Assembly: GCA_051530055.1 (NCBI GenBank)
Contig: CM121341.1
Location: forward strand, 9,920,001-9,984,000
Length of the DNA stretch: 64,000 bases
Source of the DNA: Neoechinorhynchus agilis
Lineage: Eukaryota; Acanthocephala
Direction: 5' to 3'
The position numbers were made by a program, and so were the translations under genes. Positions 32,085 to 42,429 of the stretch are shown in pieces. Every line of letters begins with the position of its first letter. The stretch's first letter is position 1. Under the pieces are notes generated by a model. The model saw nothing but the letters and a program-made list of their open reading frames with translations. It searched no databases and was not told the DNA's origin.

Positions 32085-32150
32085 ATGTTTCCTGAATACA
32101 CTCTTTATTACTTTGATCTCGAAGGACGAGCTGAAGTTACACACAAAATA
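32085..32150 (+). pseudogene. Glutathione S-transferase-like N-terminal fragment
   Basis: The first 20 codons, EYTLYYFDLEGRAEV in particular, match the N-terminal beta-strand and active-site Tyr region of sigma-class GSTs (usual form: YTLYYF-x-L-x-GRAE). Similarity stops after about 22 codons. It could be a first exon with its intron following, or a chance or relic fragment. No thioredoxin-fold remainder is visible downstream. Confidence 0.35.
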
Positions 32151-32184
32151 TTTTTGACGGAGGTACAAGCTACAGTCCAAGTGG

Positions 32185-32544
32185 ATGGGCCATATGGCGG
32201 ACTGGGCTCTCTGGGTTCAAAGATGGACACAAATGGAAGAGGAGTACGCGAGACGCAAGATGTTAGAAGCGCTGGAACAATTGGGTGGACTTGATAACCC
32301 AAGTTTATCCCAAATGTTGACAAAGGGTCATTGTGAGCAATTCGGCATTAAGGCTACTCCATATTTACTAGATTCTATCTCTGATTTTAAAATGGGTAAA
32401 ACAATGGATCTATGTCGAATGATAAACAGTTCTCCAGAACATGTAATTGCATCAACTCTGCCCTTTATCGAGGTCACGGATAATTTGTTAAAGCTCTGTG
32501 TAAGCTTAAAAGCCTATTGGAACACTGTCTCAATACCAACTTAG
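32185..32544 (+). CDS. Hypothetical protein
   Basis: A 119-codon frame with an amphipathic start (ADWALWVQRWTQMEEEYARR) and a continuing helical character. No family is recognised. It overlaps in another frame the tail of the GST-like frame at 32085. It may be an exon of a host gene; the codon content looks protein-like (few low-complexity runs), but nothing independent supports it. Confidence 0.3.
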   Translation: MGHMADWALWVQRWTQMEEEYARRKMLEALEQLGGLDNPSLSQMLTKGHCEQFGIKATPYLLDSISDFKMGKTMDLCRMINSSPEHVIASTLPFIEVTDNLLKLCVSLKAYWNTVSIPT

Positions 32545-32955
32545 AAATCTTCCAATTACAATTAGCAATAGAATCTATAGGTAGCAAAATTGACCAAAAT
32601 CCAGTTCATTAATCGATGGATTATACCATTACCAACAAATTGCAGTTCATTTCCACGACTAAGATGAACAGTAGGAATTCCATAACATCATTGGGTATGG
32701 ATTTTTAATGGACTTACAAAATTCCAACAATCCAATCGATGCATCGCCAAAATCACTTTCACTTGGTAACACTGTCCAATCTCTTCACTTTTAAAAGCAA
32801 GACCACCAACTTTATTCGTGGTGCTTTGTGGTAGTAGTCATTGCCCTACAAGACCTACTTAACAAGAGCAGAAGTAGTGACCTCTTTACCTCTCTTAAGG
32901 GGCCGCGATGCTCTGGGATCGATCTGATTGAACGTTTGTTGTCTTAATTTTTTCT
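32545..32955. other. No recognised gene
   Basis: About 400 bp between the hypothetical frame and the RLE element. The end (from about 32850) may be the 5' untranslated region of that element. Confidence 0.3.
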
Positions 32956-35803
32956 TTGAAGGATAATTCAACGATGCCACCACCGCCGTCAACGATGCCA
33001 CCACCGCCGTCCCCTTGCTCCGCTCCGGCCGAAATCGATCAGACGACCAACCCCACATCAATCACCAGCACCGCTTCCTCTACGCTAGGCGACGAAGTAC
33101 CGACCACCCCGAAGTCACCGCCCAAAGCCAAGCAATCAGACGATGGATATTGCGACGGATCAGATTCATCTCCCAGCCCTATACCTCCAAGAAGGCTCAG
33201 GACGATCTCAGCATAGGATAGGTTTTTCCGAATTTCCAAATTTCATCACAATGTGTTCAAATCGCCTACAATCGACGCTGGTGACGCAGATAATTTGAAC
33301 GCGCCACTCATCGATCATGGTCAACCTGAGAAGACCAACGCTGCCGGGCTCCCACGCGTCTCTACTGGTTTGTGTCCGGTTTGCGGTAAGTCTTTTAAAT
33401 TAACTAATCTGGGGTTTTTGTTCGTCCATGGTCCCCGGGATCTCCGCTGTAGTGGGTCTGGTTCTCCACCACAATTAACCGAACCTTTTGTGCCTGAGAC
33501 CCCTCAGATCACCACTGATTCTATTTCGATACCTGATATCGTGCGGTTTCTGCCCAGGAACGTCCTGAAACGGATCCCTAAAGGCGCGCGATATCTGGTC
33601 GCCAAAGCATTTTCGGGATTGGTCAACGATTGCCTGCAAACGAACTGTGCGCCATCATGGACACGGCTCTTCGCTTTCCCGCGCTTAGTCCTCTGCACCA
33701 GCGGTGATTCTGGGGTGTCTTTGACATCAACAATCAAGGAAAGGTTAGCCTCCTTTGAACAAATATTCAACGATTTTGAAAGGAATCTCCGCGAGGTTCG
33801 TAATCGACGCACGAAGGAAGTTTCGCTGCCGTTTTTCAAAACGGACACTGACTGAGCGTGTCTCTTCGAAGCTTGCGGACGGGGATGTTCGGGGGGCTGT
33901 TCGGTTATTGTCATCCTCCGACAGTTTCGCAAAAGGAGACAGCGAGACGCTACAAATACTCCAGTCGAAGCACCCATGTAGTAGCGGAAGTTTTGAAATT
34001 CCATCTCCTCCCAATTGTCCACTCGCTCCGAAACTTTGCTACGAGAAGCTCAGAGTCGTGCGTGATTCTTAAGTGCGATTTTCGGAACGCCTTTAACTCT
34101 CTCAATTAGGGATCACGCACCAGAAGCCTTCCAGTATTTTCTCAATGCCTACGGAACCGCGACTCCTTTGCTTTTCGAAGACCACCTAATTTGGTCCGAA
34201 AGAGGAGTGCAGCAAGGAGATCCCCTCAGTCCAATCGCATTCTCCCTAACAGTAAATCCAATAGCGCATTCTCTCCATTCCAGCTTCAACGCTTGGTACT
34301 TGGATGACGCTACGCTCGGATGTGATCCCTCCGTTGTACTGCGCGATCTGGAGACGCTGATTAGGGAGACCTCGAAGATGGGCATTGAGCTTAATGCTGG
34401 AAAATGTGAGCTCCTTGTACTGAATATTGGAGACGCCGCCAAAGTCAAAGAACTAATGGCTGGGTTCGAGGCCGCAGCTCCAGGCCTGAAACTCGTGACT
34501 CGGGAACAACTCAACCTCCTGGGCAGTTGCGTCTTCGATTAGAATGTGGAAGATGAGATCGGCCATATCATACCGAAACGTTCGTTGCTGTGCTATAGAG
34601 TGTGCGCTCTCTCGGCTCATGAACCCTTGTTTCTCATAAAGAACGCGCTCTTCATCCCCAAATTATTGTACAAGGTTCGCACAGCAACATTTTTCAAACA
34701 TAAGGAAGGATTGGCTAAGCTCGACGGCAAGGTGAGGGCTTGTCTCGAGCGTATTTTTAATGTCCAGCTCTCAGATGAGGCGTGGCGACAAGCTTCTTTG
34801 CCTGTGTCATCTGGGGGATTGGGAATTCGGGCACTAGTGGACCTTGCTTTGCCGGCCTTTCTTGGATCGTTTGAGGGGAGCCTACCAGTCTCGAAGAACA
34901 TTTTGAAGGAAAAGTTCTGTCTTGGCCGGGATTTCGTGGTTGCGGTTGAGGAATGGTGCCAGCAGACAGGCGCTAACCATGTTCCCGTGAATGGCCTCAG
35001 ACAGTCGATCTGGGACGGACCTCTTGTCGCGAGAGCTCACAGCTCTCTACTTTCCGGTTCTCGCGATGGGGTCGTCCGAGCTAGACTGTTGGCAGTTTCA
35101 ACACGAGAATCTGGGGCGTGGTTGGAGGCTGTTCCTCTGGCATCAGTGGGAACTCTTCTTACTGACGAGGTAACGAGGATCGCAATATCCTTAAGACTTG
35201 GTTTCCCGGTATGCACGCCCCATCGCTGTCGATGTGGGTCTTTGGTTGATGCTTTCGGGCGACACGGTCTCGTCTGCAGAAGGTCAGCAGTAAGGTTCTC
35301 ACGCCATTCTGAAATCAATAACACAATTTCTCGGGCGTTGAGAACGGCGAACTTGCCGAACATCCTGGAACCCGCCCACCTTTGTGGAATAGACGACCGT
35401 AGGCCCGATGGAATTTCGGTCTTCCCGTGGCGGTAGAGCAAATGCCTTCTCTGGGACGCCACGTGTGTGGATACCCTCGCAGCCAGCAACATCCCCTACT
35501 CCCTCGAAATCGCCGGTGGTGCCGCCAGTGCAGGGGAAGGGAGGAAAATACGGAAATATCTTCACTTACCGAGGGCTCACTATTTTGTCCCCTTTGGGGT
35601 AGAGACGTATGGAGCGCTCGGCAGCTCGGCACTCTCTCTGCTCCAGGATCTCTCGAAGAAATTGAGAGAGGCAACCGGAGACTCAAGAGCAGGCGTATTC
35701 CTTCGACAAAATATCTCGCTAGCAGTACAACGGGGCAATGCTGCCAGCGTGATGGCGACGGTCGAGGAAGGACAAAAGCTGGAATTCGGCGGGAGGTGGT
35801 GAG
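32956..35803 (+). mobile_element. RLE-family LINE, copy A
   Basis: A non-LTR retrotransposon with a single long ORF. The N-terminal region is Pro/Ser-rich and contains a 20-bp tandem repeat at 32971-33010. A Cys-His finger follows (CPVCGKSF...VHGPRDLRC, C-x2-C-x14-H-x6-C, about 33382-33460). RT motif A is CDFRNAFNSL (about 34073), motif B GVQQGDPLSPIAF (about 34207) and motif C AWYLDDATLG (about 34290). The C-terminal knuckle CRCGSLVDAFGRHGLVC (about 35228-35280) is followed by an RLE signature, RPDG-x-x-x-FPW and WDATCVDTL (about 35400-35476). The ORF ends at EFGGRW (35803). Compared with copy B it lacks about 390 bp of the RT fingers and 23 bp after motif A. Several frame changes are present. 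The R4/Hero/NeSL group is the likely home, by the RLE. Confidence 0.85.
34546..35436 (+). pseudogene. RLE-family LINE copy A, thumb to knuckle
   Basis: The longest open piece of copy A, 296 codons. It runs from the RT thumb through ALPVSSGGLGIRALVDLALP-type sequence (SLPVSSGGLGIRALVDLALP, about 34798-34857) to the Cys-His knuckle (CRCGSLVDAFGRHGLVC) and the RPDG motif of the endonuclease. After 35436 the coding continues in a neighbouring frame to 35803. The open length suggests recent activity of the family. Confidence 0.8.
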
Positions 35804-36400
35804 TGTGTTAATTGTCGAGAAATGAAGATTGATTGAATACATTTATCGTTATTGACAAAAAAATCTTTTTAAAAAATCAAAGCATTAGAAAAAAAACTAA
35901 CAATTATCAGCCAATAATGGATTTATTCACTAAAAATTATAATGATTACATTGGGAATAGCAATGGTTATGATCAAAATGACCACGGTAATGAGTTTAGT
36001 TAAGAAAATGTTCATCAAAACAATGAGACTATCCAATAACCGACTATTCACTAAATTCTCCTAATATTGATTGTATAATCGTCAAACGGGACGGGTTCGA
36101 TCATACATCGGACCACTGAAATCCGCTGTGACGTCAAAATGAGATCCAAGCCTTGACCAAACTCGGATGTAGGTGGCGCTAATTGCGGTTTTCTCTCATC
36201 TTTTCAATTCAACTAGTGACTGTTGCCTTAAATTGTATAATTTTATGTTAAAATAATTGGCGGACCGAATTTGGTCCGCGGTCAGTAGTTTGCCGAAAGT
36301 ACAAAATTCGGACACATTACCTGACTATCTCCCTGGGCTAAGATATTAACGACAGCATTTCCATTTTTTTACACACTAGACAATAGGCTAATAATACACC
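35804..36400. other. No recognised gene
   Basis: AT-rich. A short hairpin GCGGACC-GAATTT-GGTCCGC lies at 36260-36279. The first part (35810-35990) may be 3' end sequence of the RLE element or a host flank; no tail repeat is clear. Confidence 0.4.
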
Positions 36401-36734
36401 AGTCCTTTTTGTGTCCTCTTCTGAATTAAAACAGGTTCTAGACTCCATCAATCAGAACATTTGCTCTGACTCCAATTACAACCATTGCTCCACATCAGAA
36501 TGCACGCAATCTTTCACATCAGCGTCTGAAACTTTTGTCAATTCGAAGATACTCCCCTTAGTTTCGTCATACGAAGTACTACAGCATCTCAAGAAATTAC
36601 CTCGAAATTCGTGCTCTTCATCCGAAATCCAAAACTGGGCTCTTCGCTGCATCAATGTATACGAGATCGCACGGTACGATTTGGTGACACTCGTGGAAAT
36701 GTTCATGCTGAGGGTCGCAAAAGTTATCACGTGA
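36400..36734 (+). mobile_element. LINE fragment, endonuclease-RT linker (LINE-B family)
   Basis: The frame contains VLQHLKKLPRNSCSSSEIQN followed by WALRCINVYEI. It parallels ILEILKRLPRHSSPNSTIPN followed by WAIRFIIP on the minus strand at about 55320, inside LINE-B. This is the short block just before RT in Jockey/CR1-type elements. Only this linker survives. Confidence 0.65.
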
Positions 36735-37369
36735 TTCATAATGTACAAGGCGAAGAATCGCGCTAGCCAGTCGGTCGTGTTGAACGGCGAACACAACATC
36801 GAAGCAACATGAAAGGTTTTTCCTAATGGACCGTGTCAACCCAGTACCAACAACGCTCTGGATAGTTTGGATGTTGTTACATCTAAAGTACCAGTTTCAG
36901 GCATAGGTGAAAGACCATTGCACGGTGCAAAGGCCTCTTGCGCCGCTTACAGTTGAATGTACAGAGACGAACATTTTGAATTCTCGGCCTATTCGCACCA
37001 GATTGTATCGTGTATGTTCCTCATCGCATCGTTCAGCGGTCGAAATTGCAATCCAGTGATCATTCAGGATGTCTCGGCTCCACACTCGACTACCTTCACA
37101 GTTGCAAAAGCTTACGATTTCGTACTAACCTGTTTGAACTCTCCGAATTAGCATCCAAGATAATCCTTTTCTATAGTCTATGGCCTCGCTACTTCGAGAG
37201 CATCGATTTCAATTTGATCAGTCTTTTTTGGACAAAATTTACGGTACTTATTTGGACTACCTTCGATGTGGAAACGAAAGAGATCATCCGTCCCTCACAG
37301 CGGCAGCAAAATCCTTTGGCCCAAATATTATCTAGCTAAAAAAGTGGGGCAGAATGAGCCTAAACGCGG

Positions 37370-37660
37370 TTGCTTTTCACGACTCGGAGAATTCTGGCGA
37401 GCCTTCTTGATCAGAAAAATTACTACGAGTCAATTATGAAATACGTAACCGACACATCACTGAACGAATTAATAGATCATATGAGAAAAGGTAGTATTGT
37501 ATCTGACATGCTGGTGCTGTGGGCTGCCTCCAAAGTGTACAACTGCAACTTCGAGGTCCACAGATCCGATGGTCAACTGCTCGTCATACAGCTACTGACT
37601 GCTATTCCAAGTGGCTCTAAGACTCAAATCTTCTTCGCTGCGTACGTAGCTGTGCCATAA
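37370..37660 (+). pseudogene. OTU-like cysteine protease C-terminal fragment
   Basis: The frame YVTDTSLNELIDHMRKGSIV followed by SDMLVLWAASKVYNCNFEVH and ending FFAAYVAVP resembles the second half of OTU-fold deubiquitinases: a helix with MRxGS, then W/D-x-x-x-L-x-A-x-S or A, and a His-containing strand near the end. The catalytic Cys region is not visible upstream in a clean frame, so it is at best a fragment. OTU domains occur both in host proteins and in some transposon ORFs; the neighbours here are LINE scraps. Confidence 0.35.
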
Positions 37661-37754
37661 ACCGACACTAAAACCGTCCAATCAATCGAAGGCGTAATCG
37701 TGCGCTTTACTTCGCAACTCCCTTGTCACACAATCTCTACGAGGTGGTCAACTG

Positions 37755-38025
37755 TCATCCAACGTTTTGTAAAAGTGCACTTAACCTAGGAGCAGAAATT
37801 TCTCTCTCGCTCCTGAGCTCGGATACAAACTATCATCTCCTGGAAAAGGATGTTTAATTCGAATAACCTCGTGCCTAGCCGACATTTTCAAACGTAAATC
37901 AGAAAGCATATTTCGCCTATCCCACTGAAAAATGGCCACCGGTTATACCTAAACAATCATTACAAAAATGACGGTCTAAAAAAGAATCAATCATTTCATC
38001 TCTGGAACAATGAGGTTCTACCTAA
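37755..38025 (+). repeat. Dispersed repeat R3, copy 2
   Basis: Matches 52420-52740 over most of its length, and 445-640 in inverted orientation. Shared words: AAAAGTGCACTTAACCTAGG and ATTTTCAAACGTAAATCAG. Non-coding. Confidence 0.8.
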
Positions 38026-38059
38026 CAACAAAAAAGGCCCTCACTCATTCACGACTTAC

Positions 38060-38205
38060 TAAATTCCAAACCCACCACGAGATCTTCACAGTCTTCACAG
38101 AGTTCATTTTCCTAAATGTTGCCACTGTGCCGATGATAACCACGTCTCGGAAAAGTGCCCGAATTCTAAAAATATTCGTTACAGGACCAAATCTTGAATT
38201 TGTTT
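38060..38205 (+). mobile_element. LINE ORF1 zinc-knuckle fragment
   Basis: A plus-strand frame reads CCHCADDNHVSEKCPNS, a perfect C-x2-C-x4-H-x4-C knuckle (about 38117-38160), in the style of LINE ORF1 or LTR gag. Its form with 'EKCP' following is close to the first knuckle of LINE-A ORF1 (CEDKCPDP, 9030-9050). No further domain is visible on either side. Confidence 0.55.
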
Positions 38206-38690
38206 AGCCGCGACAACGCACCTTTCCCCCCGCACCTCGATACTTGCATTTTCTAGTCCATCGAAGATATTTCTCAAGAATAGCATTCCTATGTGTTGCT
38301 CAGCTGGTAGTCTTTTTATAGATATGTTTATTTTTTCCATACTGGGCCCAATAATATGTCCTATATAGAAGACGGAAAAAATTGACTGAATCTCCTACTG
38401 CTTGGAAAAACCAATTAGGTTACCACTAAATAGAATAATGCAATTGATTATTTATTTTTGTCATTAATTGCCACAGATGGAAAACTGTAACAAAAATAAA
38501 AATGTTAACTTAATTCGGTGTTACCGTGGATGCTAGCGGTCGACCTAAAGATTCCGGAGGCTCGAATAATTCGAGTGCACAATAGTCCAGACGATGAGAT
38601 GGGCTAGGCGATGGAAACTGATTTATAAGGATTTTTAAAAACGATTCGAAGGCTCCGTGGGAGCATGCTAGAAAATGAACAAAAACAATC
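38205..38690. other. No recognised gene
   Basis: About 480 bp of AT-rich DNA between the knuckle fragment and repeat R1. Nothing supported. Confidence 0.3.
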
Positions 38691-38695
38691 ATTTT

Positions 38696-38895
38696 CGAAG
38701 TTAAATCGCTTTTAGGAATTGCAGTTATCTGCTGATTGTCGATAATCTGCAATTCTGGAAATTGTTCAGTGATCACAAAAACATCTCTAGGACGTTTATT
38801 AAGAAAACAAGTCTCATAAATAGAGAAATGCGAATAACTCAGGAAATATTGCAGCTATCCAAAATCTGAAAACATGTTTGGAATAAGCTCGTCAA
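38696..38895. repeat. Dispersed repeat R1, copy 3 (partial)
   Basis: Matches the middle of R1 (1160-1350) almost exactly, upstream of SUMO copy 2. The order R1 then SUMO is the same as at 1070-1951, but the spacer between them differs, so the two loci share two separate blocks. Confidence 0.85.
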
Positions 38896-39156
38896 AAGTC
38901 ATAAGCGTGTTAGATCATGAAAATTGCAATAAACAACCAATTTGATGTCTCCGTGAATCGTGCAAACGATTTTCGAAGAAATATCGCTTTCTTATCAACG
39001 CTTAGATAATTACTTCGTCCAGCGATTCTTTTTAAATTGTCTTCAATATAAACTACGTCATTGAATTTGAACCAGCGTTAATAGTTAGGAAAGAAACGTC
39101 ATGTTAATTATTGTGTATCGTACAGTTCACAGCCGGTTTTTATTAGGAAATATTCC

Positions 39157-39480
39157 ATGGCTGACGAGTCTCCGCACCAGAAGGGTTTTCCTTCGCAAAT
39201 GGGCGATTCAGGCGCAAAGCAGGATGAAGTTGAGCCTTACATTAAGTTGAAGGTAATCAGTCAAGAGATCGGGGAGGTATACTTTAAAGTGAAATCGAAT
39301 ACTGTTTTGGGTAAACTCATGAAGTCTTATGCTGAGCGGGTTGGTTTGCCCGTTGGGACTCTACGTTTTATGTATGACGGTAAAAGGATCAACGAGGGTG
39401 AAACAGCAAGGCATTTGGGTATGGACGACGAGGATTGTATTGAAGTGTATCAAGAACAAGTTGGTGGGCACGTTGATTGA
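39157..39480 (+). CDS. SUMO: Small ubiquitin-like modifier (SUMO), copy 2
   Basis: The 107-residue product differs from copy 1 only at residue 96 (Glu here, Asp there); Glu is the residue usual in SUMO (IEVYQEQ). All parts are present: polar tail 1-26, ubiquitin-like fold 27-100, conjugation Gly-Gly at 103-104 and the tripeptide HVD to be removed on maturation. It is intronless. The poly(A) signal AATAAA is at 39500-39505. This copy is the more canonical and may be the parent. Just downstream, a broken third copy lies in opposite orientation, so transcripts from the two would meet tail to tail. Confidence 0.95.
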   Translation: MADESPHQKGFPSQMGDSGAKQDEVEPYIKLKVISQEIGEVYFKVKSNTVLGKLMKSYAERVGLPVGTLRFMYDGKRINEGETARHLGMDDEDCIEVYQEQVGGHVD

Positions 39481-39499
39481 GTTACTACTCATGTTCGAG

Positions 39500-39505
39500 A
39501 ATAAA
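39500..39505 (+). terminator. Poly(A) signal of SUMO copy 2
   Basis: AATAAA 20 bp after the stop codon, as in copy 1. Confidence 0.6.
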
Positions 39506-40078
39506 ATATTTTATCTGTTCGACTGTTCAATGAACTCACGGCTGATTTTTGGCTCAAGGCCAAGAAAGCTCTCTAAAGGGAAAAATATTTAATAGAAACC
39601 ATTCTACGTTCAATTTTTGCCCCGTCTGTTTCAAACGAGACTGATCAATAATGATCTCGCTTCGCATTATGCAATAAAAAGTGGCTTTTGTTATCTCTGT
39701 TATTCAATGGTATTCGTCGATATTCTCAAGTTTGCTTGCTTTTCTGGCTAAAACATTGCGGAACAACTTGGCGATCGGAGAACGACTTATAATGATCTTA
39801 ATTATTCTTTTTTTTGTCGCCATCGGCAAAAGCAAACAATATCGACGAATACCATTGAATTACAGAGATAACAAAAGCCACTTTTTATTGCATAATGCGA
39901 AGCGAGATCATTATTGATCAGTCTCGTTTGAAACAGACGGGGCAAAAATTGAACGTAGAATGGTTTCTATTAAAGATTTTTCCCTTTAGAGAGCTTTCTT
40001 GGCCTTGAGCCAAAAATCAGCCGTGAGTTCATTGAACAGTCGAACAGATAAAACATTTTATTCTCGAACATGAGTAGT

Positions 40079-40376
40079 AATTCAATCAACGTGTCCACCA
40101 ACTTGTTCTTGATACACTTCAATACAATCCTCGTCGTCCATACCCAAATGCCTTGCTGTTTCACCCTCGTTGATCCTTTTACCGCCATACATAAAACGTA
40201 GAGTTCCAACGGGGAAACCAACCCGCTCAGCATATGACTTCATGAGTGTACGCAGAGCAATATTTGATTTCACTTTAAAGTATAATTCCCTGCTCTGTGG
40301 GACTCAACTTCATCCTGCATTGCGCCTGAATCGCCCATTGGCGAAGAAAAGCCCTTCTGGTGTGGAGACTCATCAG
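40079..40376 (-). pseudogene. SUMO pseudogene, copy 3
   Basis: On the minus strand the SUMO coding region is recognisable from end to end. The start codon has become TTG, and about 25 bp are lost just after the codons for DEVE (near 40300). This shifts the frame and removes the first beta-strand (YIKLKV). From 40273 down, the frame again reads SUMO through MKSYAERVGFPVGTLRFMYG to the Gly-Gly and HVD. Substitutions such as L64F and D74G suggest relaxed constraint. It is not expected to make a working modifier. Confidence 0.9.
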
Positions 40377-40379
40377 CCA

Positions 40380-41015
40380 AGATTGATAAACGATATCATT
40401 TCTAGAATGTTACGGGAAATATGTTTCGAAGTTTCATTTGGCGGAACTTTTCCAGCATTTCGATGGAAATACCCCAAATGGCTTATACTTTCCTCATAGC
40501 TTAATTGCGTTTTTGAATAAATTTAGGTACCCTTTGTTCAATATGGCAAGACTAAATGCATTCACATTGTTTTTAATCTGTGCAAATCAAGAATCCCGTT
40601 GATTGTGCTTTTTAAGAAGCATTTTTAATTTTTTGGGACACATGTCTGAACAGCAAGGAGCTTGATTCTAATTTCTACCAAACGACCTCTTTCTTATTCT
40701 CCTTTGAGCAACGCAATCATCAAAATAGTACCAACGTCAATTTGATGCCTGAGTCCAATTCACGATTTCCCTGCAAGTGGTATTGGTTATCGATAAAGCT
40801 TTTGTCCTACAAGGTGCCTTTTTGGAGCGAGGTTCCGGTGCTTATCAATCTTGATTATCTGTAAATGATTCAAAATGTTCTGAGGTCAATAGTGTATAGC
40901 CTTATCGGCTAATAGATACCAGGAAATGGAATCCGGAAAATGTTCAGTCATCTCATAGACAAAGTCTACTCCTTGGTCGATAAAGTTTATTGTCATGCAG
41001 GAAACAACGGGTACT
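40380..41015. other. No recognised gene
   Basis: AT-rich DNA between the SUMO palindrome and the picorna-like fossil. Part of it may be the degraded upstream portion of that fossil, but no motif is visible. Confidence 0.3.
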
Positions 41016-41019
41016 AATC

Positions 41020-42420
41020 CGGAAAACTGTGGGAGGCAATCATGAATAGTTTCTTGTTTGACTTGTCTAGAAACTCATATAAAGAATTGGATTTTCCATC
41101 ATTTTGGTTGTTGAATCTGGGTTTAAAAGTTTGGATGATGACTTGAGTATTCAAGTAACTTCGTTTGTTGATTATCTAAACAATTGGACCTCATCACGAC
41201 TTAAGTAGTTGCTCCTGCGTGTTGTTTCCAGCATTGGGCATCCGACTATTGATTATCAAGAAGGGCTAAAAGCAATCCATTAGTACGTGACAGAACCAAT
41301 ATGGGCTCTGCTAAAACAATTTTCTCGTCTAATGCGCACGATTTGGAACCCGATTTTTGTTGGAGAACAATATGTGATAGTCGGAGGGCCACTTTTCTTA
41401 CCATGTGCTCATGGGTGCTTTCGAGATGCAGACGGCCCAGACATTTTATGTGGTTACAGTGACATTGGAGGGCGGCTCCCAGGTGGTCGAGCGGTTTACG
41501 TTCGGCCGCGAGAACTGCATTGGTGGCTTTCCTTACGACGTCTTCGGATCATCAATTAAGGGGCTCTAGATGAAGGAAAAGACTATGTTTTCTCTTCTTG
41601 TGTTAGTTTGTCCCTGTCTGAGAAAGGACTTATAGATTATGAAGAGGTGGAGTTTGGTGTTGACGTTAATAGTAGACTAAAAGGTTTTGACTCAAAAGCA
41701 GGTAAAATTATATCAAAGAATGAATTATGTTTGAAATATTTCATCCAATCGCACTGGACTTCTTCAGTCAGGTATTGCTTGTAAGTTTTAACAATCGTGA
41801 ACAATATAAAGAGGCTGGTTTCAAGATATTAATGGCAAGTGAGTTTAAACGTCTTAGTGTTTGCCCTACTCTGAAACGGATCATTTGAAGTGTTCTTCTA
41901 TCTCATCACTCAGTGTGTGTGAATGGATGGTATGATGATGAGCATTGGGAGAGCCGAACACGGTTGACTTCATTGGTGTGAAAGAGTGGTGGCAGACACA
42001 CTGGTGTATCGGTTAACAACGGGAATGCCTTCTGGTTCCAATTTGACGACCTTCTACAATTCATTGGCTTATGCAATTATATTGTCTCAAGCGGTGTTTG
42101 ATAGCCTTCACAGTTTAAGGGGTATCAGGGTTGCGACGCCATGGAAAAACTAAAGCCTTTGGAATGGTTTGGTCACTATGGTATGGTTTATACCGATGCA
42201 AACAAAGGTCAGGCATTGTCATTGTTGGAGTCCGGAGAAGTATCTTTTCTTAAGAGAAAGTTTCTTCAGCTATGAAGTACGCCAGTTATGCTAATGAGTT
42301 TGGATGATGTTGCAGTCCCTCAAATGATACAGAAAAACAAGCGAAACTCGGACATGGTCCACTAGAGCATTGACGGAAGGAGCAGCAATTGAAGTTGCTT
42401 TACATGGTCGGATGAGGAGT
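41020..42420 (+). other. Picorna-like RNA virus fossil (3C protease and RdRp candidate)
   Basis: Pieces of a picorna-like replicase appear in order on the plus strand. First is a protease-like stretch around YVIVGGPLFLPCAHGCF (about 41364-41415), where the His in a GGxLFxPxxH context fits a 3C-type catalytic His. Next comes RdRp motif B, TGMPSGSNLTTFYNSLAYAI (about 42020-42080), whose GMPSG-x-x-x-T-x-x-x-NS is diagnostic for picorna-like polymerases. Then the motif D/E region GHYGMVYTDANKG and SFLKRKF (about 42170-42265). The copy is heavily broken (many breaks) and therefore old. It belongs to the order Picornavirales; family undecided. No LTR or poly(A) tract was recognised at its edges. 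Confidence 0.7.
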
Positions 42421-42429
42421 CAAAATTAA

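Larger units (their letters stand above)
39030..39834 (+). repeat. SUMO segmental duplication, unit 2
   Basis: Partner of 1501-2304. It contains SUMO copy 2. Its right end runs straight into an inverted copy of itself (39838 onward). Confidence 0.9.
39157..40376. repeat. Large inverted repeat of the SUMO unit
   Basis: Left arm about 39157-39725, right arm about 39838-40376, with a spacer of about 110 bp. The right arm is the reverse complement of SUMO copy 2 plus its 3' flank. It has a few dozen differences and a net loss of about 25 bp. A palindrome of this size can extrude as a cruciform and tends to be unstable in cloning and assembly. Confidence 0.9.

Noticed and set aside
36260-36279. 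Hairpin GCGGACC-GAATTT-GGTCCGC as terminator or microRNA precursor
   Set aside because: The stem is only 7 bp and no gene or longer foldback surrounds it.
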